64,000 nucleotides of DNA from an uncultured Clostridia bacterium. Its GTDB lineage: Bacteria; Bacillota; Clostridia; Lachnospirales; Anaerotignaceae. The notes below the pieces were generated by a model that ran no database searches, was not told the DNA's origin, and saw only the letters and a program-made list of their open reading frames with translations. Of this stretch, positions 26,701-34,883 are shown in pieces (positions within the stretch are counted from its first letter, which is position 1; each line of letters begins with the position of its first letter). A program made the position numbers and the translations under genes. The stretch is from contig CAJUNT010000007.1 in NCBI GenBank assembly GCA_910587735.1, forward strand, positions 81,698 to 145,697, given 5' to 3'.

Positions 26701-28454
26701 CAGATTTTAGATTGTTAACAGGAACAAGAATTGACTTAAATACTGGACAGGAAACAGATTATGATGCACAAATTAATGCAAGTGATAGTGATACTGGTAT
26801 AAATGGTATTTCATTGCATTATATATTAGACAGAGTAATGCATAATGAGCCAACATATCTTTTTGAAAGATTTAATCAGTTGGAAGCAAAAGAATATGCT
26901 ATAAAAGTACGCAGTATAGACGGAAAACCAGAAAGCGCAGGTTGGACAGCAAATGTAAATATCAGCATAAAATGTGTTGTTGGTTCGAGAACAACATTGC
27001 AGCCAGCAGCAGGTGCTCCTATAAAAGGCTTTGAAGATGCTATAAAAGCAGGTGCTTTGGAAGTAACAAACCCTATGCCTTTTAGTATGACAATACCTTT
27101 TACAGATACAGTAGTGCCAAAATTTATAGAAAATTATCCTATGCTTGACCCATTCCAGTCTACTTCACCTACAGAATTTCCTCAAAATTATCTGTATGTA
27201 GGTGACTATACTATCCGTCCTCGTGTGCAGACGGATAAGCCAGCAACAATGTATTATATGATATTGCCTCATGATAATGTTGAAAATGCAACCATTACAA
27301 ATCAAGATGTATATTTGGGTAACATTAGTGATGATATTGCAATTAAGGGACGATATTCTATACCAAATGCATATCTTATTATGGACGATTTGGAAATAGA
27401 AGGATTGACACCAGATACAGAATATATAATGTATAGTGTTTTGAAAGGTACACCTGCTGACCCTTCTGCATTATATATCAATCGCTTTAAAACAAAACCA
27501 TTAGTAGCACCAGTAATTAATCCTATTATTGTTACAAACCGTACAAATTCAGTGGATTCGAGAATTATTGAGGTTACAGTGGATAAAGATTGTCAATTAT
27601 TCTATGTTGTATATCCAACAAAAACAAGTGACAGCAGTAATGGATATGCTCCAGGAGAGATTGAAGCAGAACAAATTAAAAATGGTTTTACTACACCTAG
27701 TAATCAGCCCCTTGTATATTCTTCTACTAAAATAGAAGTAGACCCAGATATAGGGCGTGCAACAGTAGAATTAGAAATAAAGGGATTAAAACCAGGTGTA
27801 AAATATATTCTGCACGCAGTGGCAAGAAACTGGCTGGGAACAAGCAGTGTATTGGGACAGGATTCTGATGTAAAATGTTCTGAAGAATTTGGTGCATTAG
27901 ATGTGACACCTCCAGGCATCAGAATCAATTATAGTATTAATCCTCCTGAATATGATAAAGATGCACTTTATAGTGGTGCGGTTACAATAAGTTCAGATGA
28001 AGCATTGTATTATCAAGATACAGATGGTTCTATCAATCCATTAACATATCAAGTTTTACTTGATAAATTAGATGTTAATCCAAAAAGAGGAGAACTTGTA
28101 ATCAATCCACAAGGTAGAGCAACTGAAACAGTATATAGAGTATCACAAAAAGATGTAAAAATGAAAACAGCTAGAGATATAGAAGGCAGAGCAGTAGGAC
28201 AGGGTATTTATCAATTTACAGTAAGTTATACCAATGCTCCTTTGGGCGCAACATCTATATCATTCCCTCACCCACTTTGTGATGTAGAAGGTAATGTAAT
28301 AGGTTCATTATATTTAACTTTAACACGTAGAGTAGTACCTAATGAAATTCTTGGTACAAACGAATATTGGGTAAGCTGGATGCAAAGAGGATTAGATACT
28401 GGATATGTTACTATTGTTCATCCAGATGGAACAGTAGAAGGACCAACACAATAA
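23754..28454 (+). CDS. Giant SLH-anchored surface protein with beta-helix and repeated Ig-like domains
   Basis: A 1566-residue exported protein. It has a signal peptide ending near THAAG (residue 40). Three SLH domains span about 42-215 (ITRAEFVTMLNKGM, LTREQAVAFLTRNL and ITRAEAGTILYNAL are the three SLH cores) and would hold it to secondary cell-wall polymer. Residues about 220-440 read as a right-handed beta-helix (GTVDGNVTISKSGVTLSDTV, DLYITEGVELGYTNL). Then come about six related beta-sandwich units starting with a Y-P motif (from 457, 570, 681, 1120, 1252 and 1385), with Y-W/Y-Y in the third strand, and a Big_5/SbsA-like Ig domain from about 804. GGAGG upstream lies in the end of the PilZ gene. 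The role is structural or adhesive by inference. Confidence 0.85.
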   Translation: MMKKMQGKAKKMIAVAAAVSMLGNQFFIPESLFIKQTHAAGFNMNGSKWAETYLRSLYDNGIMSGDTNGNMNPDNDITRAEFVTMLNKGMGYHETTGKVNFRDIKGTEWYANEIDIATTQGYFVGSGRNVSGASDNLTREQAVAFLTRNLKYEEDDRVNTDFVDGINFPTWSRGSINAATDKGVVSGYQDGTFRPKDNITRAEAGTILYNALGKIINQPGNYNYGTVDGNVTISKSGVTLSDTVINGDLYITEGVELGYTNLRNVTVKGQVIISGGGESNIGGSSITFTDSTIREMIIDAPEDKPVSVKIDGSTQITNTKIKSTSYLEELSDIEGGFQNLELNGPEDTDLHLMGTYDKITVIGAKNNLYLNSGEINTLVIDETATDSTTTLDEDTYVAEVFIDVKTTINGDGDIGQVNINADEVVIAMLPDSITLRPGATATINGKKMTSKDAEEASSFPRILGKYPKLDEVEATRVSFIVQTNKPGTIYWAVTESDSGSVSDDDLLKPNKRKDIVKSGSMNIPKSNTDYTITVSGLTKDADYIFTAALVDDRDDMSTRERKSFTTTDNTSPQYLSSSPKISETTNTTVTISAITNKDLTTYWALFPTGSLAPTQYEVRRGKLSGNLAKGTITDCKKNIEFNFGISGLEEKQTYDLYIVGNDGEKDTAMKKITFTTADQTPPEFMEDYPKPNKLTKNSVEVLYKINEDAKVYYVVMDRGEDFPPPPVGSTTIPPLTSDEAKQAVVNGTTGVSKGSGTAKMETEGSVNVTRLQEQIAYDLYMVAVDNDGNMSDIEKILIKTLDEIPPTAEQEFTEMMNEYPAVSSDVRIVFSEEVKVIEDSEFVDLSPENLKNHITLYDITTTERKTVDINFDRATVTLEKGKTVITFPSRAIPMSSGSKYQFELNKITDTSNNKMEDKTMLPEFRTVPSLVSLVQTIAPQNYDVTFTATPQSNDTNDELLYDMLIYSDSNITFDLYEKGPNDTDFRLLTGTRIDLNTGQETDYDAQINASDSDTGINGISLHYILDRVMHNEPTYLFERFNQLEAKEYAIKVRSIDGKPESAGWTANVNISIKCVVGSRTTLQPAAGAPIKGFEDAIKAGALEVTNPMPFSMTIPFTDTVVPKFIENYPMLDPFQSTSPTEFPQNYLYVGDYTIRPRVQTDKPATMYYMILPHDNVENATITNQDVYLGNISDDIAIKGRYSIPNAYLIMDDLEIEGLTPDTEYIMYSVLKGTPADPSALYINRFKTKPLVAPVINPIIVTNRTNSVDSRIIEVTVDKDCQLFYVVYPTKTSDSSNGYAPGEIEAEQIKNGFTTPSNQPLVYSSTKIEVDPDIGRATVELEIKGLKPGVKYILHAVARNWLGTSSVLGQDSDVKCSEEFGALDVTPPGIRINYSINPPEYDKDALYSGAVTISSDEALYYQDTDGSINPLTYQVLLDKLDVNPKRGELVINPQGRATETVYRVSQKDVKMKTARDIEGRAVGQGIYQFTVSYTNAPLGATSISFPHPLCDVEGNVIGSLYLTLTRRVVPNEILGTNEYWVSWMQRGLDTGYVTIVHPDGTVEGPTQ

Positions 28455-28460
28455 TCAATA

Positions 28461-28492
28461 AAAAAGAACACTCCATAAGGAGTGTTCTTTTT
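28461..28492 (+). terminator. Terminator of the PilZ-SLH operon
   Basis: AAAAAGAACACTCC and GGAGTGTTCTTTTT are perfect 14-nt arms around ATAA, ending in the T-run. Confidence 0.9.
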
Positions 28493-28517
28493 ACAATATT
28501 ACAATAAAGGAGAAAAT

Positions 28518-29507
28518 ATGACACTAGAACAAGAAATATATATATTTGCAGAGAAAAGAAATTTAGAAGCAGGTATAACATCAGCAGAACCTTTTTGGGA
28601 ACAGGAAAAAATATTGTTACAAAAAAATAAAAACTTAAAAGGCTTTACAGAACAGAATATACAAAAGCGTATCATTCCAACTATGACAATGGAAAATGCA
28701 AAAAGTATTATTGTTTTTGCTATGGCTTATGGTTATCGAAAAAAAATAAAACAAAATAATAATTTGCTGACAGGAGAATGTTCTGTAGCAGCAGTGGGAG
28801 AGGATTATCATGTTATACTAAAAAGGCATTTTGAAGATTTGAAACAGTTTTTAAAACAAAAAGTAAAAAATTTTGAATGTCAGTATTTTATGGACACAGG
28901 ACCTCTTGTAGATAGAGCTGTTGCTGTAAGGGCAGGAACAGGATGGATAGGAAAAAATGGCTCAGTTCATACAGCGAAATTTGGCTCTCTCGCCTTTTTA
29001 GGATATATGATGACGAATTTATCATTAAATCAAAAAGAAATGATTTTAGAGGATTGTGGAAGCTGTAAAAAGTGTATATTATGCTGTCCCACAGGTGCAT
29101 TATCTGAAAATATATTTCATGTAGAAAAATGTATTTCTTATTTAACACAAACAAAAACGGTTTTATCTTCTGAAGTAATGAGAACAATGGGAAAACAGAT
29201 TTATGGCTGTGATATTTGTCAAATTGTTTGCCCTAAAAATCAAAAAGCATTACACTCTTTTGATGAAAAAGAAACTGATATTTTGTTAGAAGAGCTACTT
29301 TATTGTTCTAATAAAGCATTTGCTGAAAAGTTTGCCAGAACAGCAGCAGGCTGGAGAGGAAAAAAGATACTGCAAAGAAATGCAATTATTGCATTAGGAA
29401 ACAGTAAAACAAAAAAAGCATTGCCTATATTAAAAAAAGCATTACATGATGAAAGGGAATTAATTCAACAAACAGCACTAAAAGCAATTTATAATTTGCA
29501 TTTATAA
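28518..29507 (+). CDS. queG: Epoxyqueuosine reductase QueG
   Basis: A 329-residue enzyme of the last step of queuosine synthesis, reducing epoxyqueuosine in tRNA with cobalamin and two [4Fe-4S] clusters. Markers are the catalytic segment FMDTGPLVDRAVAVRAGTGWIGKNG, and two ferredoxin-type cysteine sets: CGSCKKCILCCPTGAL, and CISYLTQ with YGCDICQIVCPKNQ. The C-terminus carries a HEAT-like helical repeat (ALGNSKTKKALPILKKAL), as in many QueG proteins. ATG 28518 follows AAAGGAG by 6 nt. A longer frame from 28482 would start inside the upstream terminator. No other queuosine gene is in this window. Confidence 0.93.
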   Translation: MTLEQEIYIFAEKRNLEAGITSAEPFWEQEKILLQKNKNLKGFTEQNIQKRIIPTMTMENAKSIIVFAMAYGYRKKIKQNNNLLTGECSVAAVGEDYHVILKRHFEDLKQFLKQKVKNFECQYFMDTGPLVDRAVAVRAGTGWIGKNGSVHTAKFGSLAFLGYMMTNLSLNQKEMILEDCGSCKKCILCCPTGALSENIFHVEKCISYLTQTKTVLSSEVMRTMGKQIYGCDICQIVCPKNQKALHSFDEKETDILLEELLYCSNKAFAEKFARTAAGWRGKKILQRNAIIALGNSKTKKALPILKKALHDERELIQQTALKAIYNLHL

Positions 29508-29536
29508 TATTATATTAAAACATTATAGGAGGAGTT

Positions 29537-30067
29537 ATGGGATTTTGGAATACAAGAGGACTAAGAGGAAGTGCATTAGAAGATTTAGTGAATTTTACAA
29601 ATGACTATTATAGACAAAGGGGTTTAGCATTATTTCAAAAAATACCTACACCAATTACACCAGTAGAAGTAAGTAATGAAAAAAGAATTATCACATTAGC
29701 TTATTTTGATAAACAAAGTACAGTAGATTATATAGGCGTGGTACAGGGTATTGCTGTTTGTTTCGATGCAAAAGAAACGACATTAAAAAGTTTACCCATA
29801 CAAAATATACATCCTCATCAAATTGCATTTATGAAAGACTTTCAAAAACAAAATGGAATTTCATTTTTATTGGTTTATTTTTCAGCAATAGATAGTTTTT
29901 ATTTCTTACCATTTGAAACATTAGAGCAGTATTGGACAGATTCCCAAAAGGGAGGAAGAAAATCGATACCCCTTTCTGCTTTTGAGGAACAATATCACAT
30001 TAAGCATAAAAATGGTATATTACAATATTTAGATGTCATTAACACCTACTTAATTAATCAGGAATAA
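29537..30067 (+). CDS. recU: Holliday junction resolvase RecU
   Basis: A 176-residue resolvase that cleaves four-way junctions in recombination and chromosome segregation in Firmicutes. The family core is visible: RGLRGSALEDLVNFTNDYYR, ALFQKIPTPITPVEV, then the catalytic acidic set STVDYIGVVQGIAVCFDAKET (D and E/K of the PD-(D/E)XK type), FPIQN-like LPIQNIHPHQIAFM and GRKSIPLSAFEE. The length is near typical. AGGAGGAG lies 4-5 nt before the ATG. It follows queG by 29 nt. In many Firmicutes recU is beside the pbp1A gene, which is not present here. Confidence 0.88.
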   Translation: MGFWNTRGLRGSALEDLVNFTNDYYRQRGLALFQKIPTPITPVEVSNEKRIITLAYFDKQSTVDYIGVVQGIAVCFDAKETTLKSLPIQNIHPHQIAFMKDFQKQNGISFLLVYFSAIDSFYFLPFETLEQYWTDSQKGGRKSIPLSAFEEQYHIKHKNGILQYLDVINTYLINQE

Positions 30068-30112
30068 TCTGTAATAAAAAAGGTCATGCTTTCAAAAAAA
30101 GGGAGGATTTTT

Positions 30113-31294
30113 ATGAAACGTGTGACTTTTTTATTGGTAGCATTGTTTTTATGTGGCTGTACAAATGAAATCGTATCACAAGAAATACAGCAAACGCAAC
30201 AAACACCAATACAACAAATGACTGTTTATTATGAGGGAGAGAAAAGGGAAAAAGAGATATTTGAACCAGAACAAGGAAAAATTTTGTTAGGTGCGTTTAT
30301 TAAACAGGATAAAAATATAGAAAGTATGGAATATTTTGAAAAATTGACAGAAAAAAGCCATGAAATATATGGTTTTACAACAACATTAACAGAAGAATTT
30401 CCTATGATGGATATATTGGAATGTTATGTCAATGAAAAAATACCCCTATTAGTCATACAGCCATCAAATAGAAATTTTCCTTTTGAACAGGAGTATTTAG
30501 AGAAAGCGGCAGAAAAAGCAAATCAATATCGTATTCCGATGTTGATTGATTTTTATCCTAATGGCGAAGATTATAGTAATGGTGAAGATTATAAAAAATA
30601 TTATCAAAAGGCAAGAGAAATTTTTAGAGAAAAAGCGCCCAATGCTGTTTTTATATGGACAATGTCAATAGAAAATATAGAAAATTGGTATGCTTATTAT
30701 CCCCAAAATACGGATTGGATAGGCTTGTCTATATATGAAAATGGAGGAAATCAAGGAAAAGATATTGCAGAAATGCTAGAACGTTGGTATGCTATTTTTC
30801 AGAAACAAAAACCCTTAATGTTATCTCATGTAGGAATTTCTCATTATTCTGAAAAAAATTCAAAATATACAGAAAAAGAGGCAAGTGATGAAATAACAAG
30901 ATTGTATGAAAGTATAAAGACATATCCAGAGATAAAAGCGATTGTTTATGATAGTGTGAACTTAACAAGACAATATGGAAAACAATCAGAAGGAGAAAAT
31001 TATAGTATTATAGAGAATGAAAAAGTTTTAAATGCATATCGCAAACAAATACAGAATATAGAATGTATTGATAAACAAAGAATATGGTATAAAAGTTTTT
31101 ATAAGGGATATGTAAAAAATAACAAAATATATATTGCGAAAAATACGATTATACAGGAAATGGGAATATATTATAATAATGAATCTGTTACTTTTTTATA
31201 TGGAAAAGAATATGTATCAGCAGAAGATATAAAAGGATATACTAGCAAACAAAAACAGAATACAATATTTTTGTATAAACAATCATCAGAATAA
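30113..31294 (+). CDS. Lipoprotein with GH26-like (mannanase-type) fold
   Basis: A 393-residue exported lipoprotein. The signal peptide ends in a lipobox FLCGC, then a Q-rich spacer. The central part has features of glycoside hydrolase family 26-like TIM barrels: GAFIKQDKNIESMEYFEKLT, VFIWTMSIENIENWYAYYP, DWIGLSIYENG and PLMLSHVGIS. The acid/base and nucleophile glutamates cannot be assigned with confidence, so it may be a non-catalytic or divergent member. The last 80 residues are a separate small beta domain. ATG 30113 follows GGGAGG by 6 nt. It stands between recU and tldD without obvious functional link. Confidence 0.6.
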   Translation: MKRVTFLLVALFLCGCTNEIVSQEIQQTQQTPIQQMTVYYEGEKREKEIFEPEQGKILLGAFIKQDKNIESMEYFEKLTEKSHEIYGFTTTLTEEFPMMDILECYVNEKIPLLVIQPSNRNFPFEQEYLEKAAEKANQYRIPMLIDFYPNGEDYSNGEDYKKYYQKAREIFREKAPNAVFIWTMSIENIENWYAYYPQNTDWIGLSIYENGGNQGKDIAEMLERWYAIFQKQKPLMLSHVGISHYSEKNSKYTEKEASDEITRLYESIKTYPEIKAIVYDSVNLTRQYGKQSEGENYSIIENEKVLNAYRKQIQNIECIDKQRIWYKSFYKGYVKNNKIYIAKNTIIQEMGIYYNNESVTFLYGKEYVSAEDIKGYTSKQKQNTIFLYKQSSE

Positions 31295-31374
31295 GTTGTG
31301 TAAATAGTTTGCCTATGTTAACATATTTGTGTGAAAAGTAATATAACAGTAATCATAAAAGGAAGGAGAGGACT

Positions 31375-32760
31375 ATGTTAAAAGAATCTGTAATTGAAAA
31401 TGTACTAACAGCAGCATTAGAACAATGTGCAGACTTTGGAGAAATATATGTGGAGCAAACACAAAAAAATACAATTTCTATGACAAATGGGACAGTAGAT
31501 ACTGCACTTTCTGGAAGGGATAAGGGGGCAGGAATACGCTTATTTTATGGAAATCAGGCAGTATATGCTTATACAAATGATTTGAGCGAAAAAAATTTAA
31601 TACAAACAGCAAAAACAGCAGCATTTGCTATGAAAGGAAAAAATAAAACAGCAAGAGTATTTGATTTTACAAAGCATTTAGAAAATAATTATAATGTAAT
31701 ACAAAAAATGCCTGATAGTATATCTAAAAAACAAAAAATAAATGTTATGAGAGGTGCATCATCAGCAGCATTTTTATATAGTGATATCATTTCCCAAACA
31801 ATATTAAAATATCAAGATATTGTTCAAAATGTTTTGATTGCAAATACAATGGGTACTTTTGCGCAAGATGAGCGTGTTCGTACTCGTATGACAGTAGAAT
31901 CTGTTGCATCTTCTCAAACAGAAAAGCAAAGTGGTCATTTTGGTCCTGGTGCTTCCATGGGTTTTGAGTTGTTTGAAAAAATTGATATGGAGCAAGTAGC
32001 AAGAAATGCTTCTCGTATTGCTGTAACAATGTTAAAAGCAGATGTATGCCCAAGTAAAAAAATGTCTGTTGTAATAGAAAATGGTTTTGGTGGTGTGATA
32101 TTTCATGAGGCTTGTGGACATGGTTTAGAGGCAACGGCGATAGCAAGAAATGCTTCTGTTTTTGCTGGAAAGCTGGGACATAAAATTGCATCTAGTATTG
32201 TAACAGCAGTAGACGATGGCACAATACAAAATGCTTGGGGTAGTGCAAATATAGATGATGAAGGCACACCTACCAGAAAAAATATATTAATTGAAAATGG
32301 TATACTAAAATCTTATTTAATAGATAAATTGAATGGGAAAAAAATGAATATGGATACTACAGGTTCAGCAAGGAGAGAAAGCTATAAATATGCTCCTACT
32401 TCTCGTATGACAAATACTTATATTGCAGCAGGAAATACAAAACCGGCAGATATTATTGCTGATACAGAATATGGATTATATGCAAAATGTATGGGTGGTG
32501 GTAGTGTTGATCCAGCAACAGGTGTATTTAATTTTGCTGTATTAGAAGGATATATGATACGCAATGGAAAAATAGCAGAACCTGTTAGAGGTGCAACACT
32601 AATAGGTAAAGGCAATGAAATTTTGATGAGAATTGATAGAGTTGGAAATAATTTAAAAAGTGCGCAAGGAATGTGTGGCAGTATCAGTGGTTCTATTCCT
32701 ACTAATGTGGGACAGCCTATGATTAGAGTAAGTGAAATTACAGTAGGAGGAAGGGGGTAA
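31375..32760 (+). CDS. tldD: Metalloprotease TldD
   Basis: A 461-residue protein, the active subunit of the TldD-TldE heterodimer, which trims unfolded peptides and matures some ribosomal peptides. The zinc-site helix VIFHEACGHGLEA (HExxxH) is intact. Other markers are FAQDERVRTRMTVESVA, DDEGTPTRKNILIENG and CMGGGSVDPATGVFNFAV, where the cysteine is a further metal ligand. The ATG follows GGAGAGG closely. tldE follows after 4 nt. No precursor peptide or radical-SAM gene is nearby, so a general proteolytic role is more likely than natural-product maturation. Confidence 0.95.
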   Translation: MLKESVIENVLTAALEQCADFGEIYVEQTQKNTISMTNGTVDTALSGRDKGAGIRLFYGNQAVYAYTNDLSEKNLIQTAKTAAFAMKGKNKTARVFDFTKHLENNYNVIQKMPDSISKKQKINVMRGASSAAFLYSDIISQTILKYQDIVQNVLIANTMGTFAQDERVRTRMTVESVASSQTEKQSGHFGPGASMGFELFEKIDMEQVARNASRIAVTMLKADVCPSKKMSVVIENGFGGVIFHEACGHGLEATAIARNASVFAGKLGHKIASSIVTAVDDGTIQNAWGSANIDDEGTPTRKNILIENGILKSYLIDKLNGKKMNMDTTGSARRESYKYAPTSRMTNTYIAAGNTKPADIIADTEYGLYAKCMGGGSVDPATGVFNFAVLEGYMIRNGKIAEPVRGATLIGKGNEILMRIDRVGNNLKSAQGMCGSISGSIPTNVGQPMIRVSEITVGGRG

Positions 32761-32764
32761 AAAA

Positions 32765-34117
32765 TTGGAAAGAGAACAATTTCAGAAAGAATTGATGAAA
32801 AGGGCATTAGAACAAGGTTTTGAACACTGTGAAGTATATTTTGAGTCAGCAGAAAATTTTGAGGTGCTTGTATTAGAGGGCGAAATTTCTCATTATGAAA
32901 ATAGTAGCCAGACAGGTATTTGTTTTAGAGGAATTTATAATGGTAGTATGGGTTATGCATATGCTACAACAATGGAAGAGGAAACAATAGACTATATCAT
33001 TCAGCAATCAAAAGAAAATGCGGAAGTAATAGAAGAAACAGAAAAAGAAGTGATATTTGAAGGAAGCGATGAGTATACTCAAATTGACAGTTATAATGAA
33101 AATTTAAAAATGCTTTCTCCAGAACAAAAAATGGAAGCAGCAAAAGAAATGGAAAAAGGTGCATTGCAGGAATATGAACAAGTTTCTATTGATTATTGTG
33201 TATTACAGACAATAGATAAAACTATTGCTTTATCAAATAGTAAAGGGCTTTCTCTTTGTCATAGAAAAAATGGTATTGCAGCAAATATATCTACTATTGC
33301 ACAGAAAAACGGTGATGTGAAAACAGCATCAGAAGATTGGATAAGTAATGACTGGAGTGCTTTTTATCCTCAAGAAATTGGTAGAAAAGCAGGACAAAAG
33401 GCTGTTAGTCATTTGGGAGCATATAGCTTAGAATCTGGAGAATATAGAGTACTTTTAGAAAATCATGTAGTAGCAGAATTGCTTTCTGCATTTGCTGGTA
33501 TATTTTATGGAGAAAATGTGCAAAAAGGTTTTTCACTTTTGAATGGAAAATTAAAAGAGAAAATTGCATCTTCTAAAGTAACATTAAGAGATGATGGACT
33601 TTTAAAAAATGCTCCTGGTTCTGTTCCTTTTGACCATGAGGGTGTTGCTGTAAAAAATAAAGTGATTATTGAAAATGGAAGACTAGAAACATTTTTATAT
33701 AATCTGAAATCAGCAACAAAGCATAATACAGTTTCTACTGGAAATGGATTTAAAGATGGATATAAAAGTACAGTCAAAACAAAATGTACTAATTTATATA
33801 TACAGCCAGGAGGAAAAACACCAAGAACACTTATGGCACAGTTAGGAGAAGGCATTTTGATTACAGATATAGCAGGATTACATTCTGGAACAAATGCTAT
33901 ATCAGGTGACTTTTCTCTTTCAGCAGAAGGATTTTGGTTAGAAAGAGGGCAAATTGTACGTCCAGTGGAACAAATTACAATAGGGGGCAATTTTTATACT
34001 ATGTTGAAGTTGATTGAAGAAGTGGGAAATAATTTAAAATTTATTATACAAGGCAGTAATGGTGTAATGGGAGCTCCTATGATTATGATAAAGCGCCTTT
34101 CTGTGGCAGGCATTTAA
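32765..34117 (+). CDS. pmbA: Metalloprotease subunit TldE/PmbA
   Basis: A 450-residue partner of TldD. It has the same fold but lacks the HExxxH motif: the matching helix is LENHVVAELLSAFAGIFYG. Typical motifs are FDHEGVAVKNKVIIENGRL, TGNGFKDGYKSTVK and SGTNAISGDFSLSAEGFWLE. The TTG at 32765 follows GGAGGAAGGGGG with a suitable spacer, and the gap to tldD is only 4 nt, so the two are made together. Known work shows that both subunits form the narrow proteolytic channel. Confidence 0.93.
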   Translation: MEREQFQKELMKRALEQGFEHCEVYFESAENFEVLVLEGEISHYENSSQTGICFRGIYNGSMGYAYATTMEEETIDYIIQQSKENAEVIEETEKEVIFEGSDEYTQIDSYNENLKMLSPEQKMEAAKEMEKGALQEYEQVSIDYCVLQTIDKTIALSNSKGLSLCHRKNGIAANISTIAQKNGDVKTASEDWISNDWSAFYPQEIGRKAGQKAVSHLGAYSLESGEYRVLLENHVVAELLSAFAGIFYGENVQKGFSLLNGKLKEKIASSKVTLRDDGLLKNAPGSVPFDHEGVAVKNKVIIENGRLETFLYNLKSATKHNTVSTGNGFKDGYKSTVKTKCTNLYIQPGGKTPRTLMAQLGEGILITDIAGLHSGTNAISGDFSLSAEGFWLERGQIVRPVEQITIGGNFYTMLKLIEEVGNNLKFIIQGSNGVMGAPMIMIKRLSVAGI

Positions 34118-34182
34118 TAGTAATAAGTTTATGGTATGTGTTTAAATAAAATATAGAACAAAATAATAATGAGGGGATAAAA

Positions 34183-34680
34183 GTGGAAATCATAAAAGAA
34201 TGGCTGAAAACAATAGCATATGCATTTGTAATTGTTTTAGCACTTTATTTTTTTGCGTGGCCTGTTACAATAGAAGGAGAATCTATGGAGCCAACTTTTT
34301 TAGATGGAGACAAAGTGGTGACCTCTCGTTTTTTTACTATGACAGGAAAATATGATACAGGTGATGTTGTAGTATTTCATATGATAGATGTAGACGGAGA
34401 AAGAGATGTTATAAAAAGAGTAATTGGTAAAGCAGGCGACAGCATAGAAATTAAAAATGGTGCAGTATATCGTAATGGTGTGCTTATTTCAGAAGAATAT
34501 GCAAAAGATGCTACAGAAGGAGAAGTTTCACTAACAGTACCAAAAGGTGGCATATTTGTTTTAGGTGATAATCGTAATCATAGTTATGATAGCCGGAAAA
34601 TAGGTATTGTTTCTGAAAGTGAATTAAAAGGAAAAGTTATATTAAGGTGGTATCCTTTCCGCAGTATAAAAAAATTTTGA
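34183..34680 (+). CDS. lepB: Signal peptidase I
   Basis: A 165-residue, single-span type I signal peptidase (Sip type). Residues 8-27 form the membrane anchor. The catalytic serine is S34 in EGESMEPT and the general-base lysine is K78 in DVIKRVIG. The conserved box E motif GDNRNHSYDSR is present. It removes signal peptides from exported proteins outside the membrane; several candidate substrates (two SLH proteins, two small secreted proteins) are coded in this window. The GTG at 34183 follows AGGGG by about 7 nt. A terminator follows. Confidence 0.94.
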   Translation: MEIIKEWLKTIAYAFVIVLALYFFAWPVTIEGESMEPTFLDGDKVVTSRFFTMTGKYDTGDVVVFHMIDVDGERDVIKRVIGKAGDSIEIKNGAVYRNGVLISEEYAKDATEGEVSLTVPKGGIFVLGDNRNHSYDSRKIGIVSESELKGKVILRWYPFRSIKKF

Positions 34681-34687
34681 TACAATT

Positions 34688-34725
34688 AAAATAAATCGCT
34701 TGATTATTTATGCGATTTATTTTTT
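34688..34725 (+). terminator. Terminator of lepB
   Basis: AAAATAAATCGC and GCGATTTATTTT arms with an 11-12 nt loop, then a T-run. Confidence 0.75.
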
Positions 34726-34780
34726 TATAAAAATATTTTTTATGGTTTAGGAAATATTTGTTATTTCTTTTTTAAAAAGG

Positions 34781-34806
34781 ACGATAATATAATTAAGGAT
34801 TATCGT
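34781..34806. promoter_or_regulatory. Inverted repeat upstream of the calcium-loop protein gene
   Basis: ACGATAAT (34781-34788) and ATTATCGT (34799-34806) are exact reverse complements, centred about 90 nt before ATG 34884. The spacing is one helical turn between arms, as in dimeric operator sites. No partner regulator can be named. Confidence 0.4.
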
Positions 34807-34883
34807 TTATTTATTATTATGAAATACAATGTATTTGGTGATATAAAAATATTTTAAAAAAAGTGCGGAAAGGGGAGCATAAT

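Noticed and set aside
31375..34117. TldD-TldE as part of a peptide natural-product cluster
   Set aside because: No small precursor gene, radical-SAM enzyme, YcaO or exporter lies nearby; the pair stands next to housekeeping genes.
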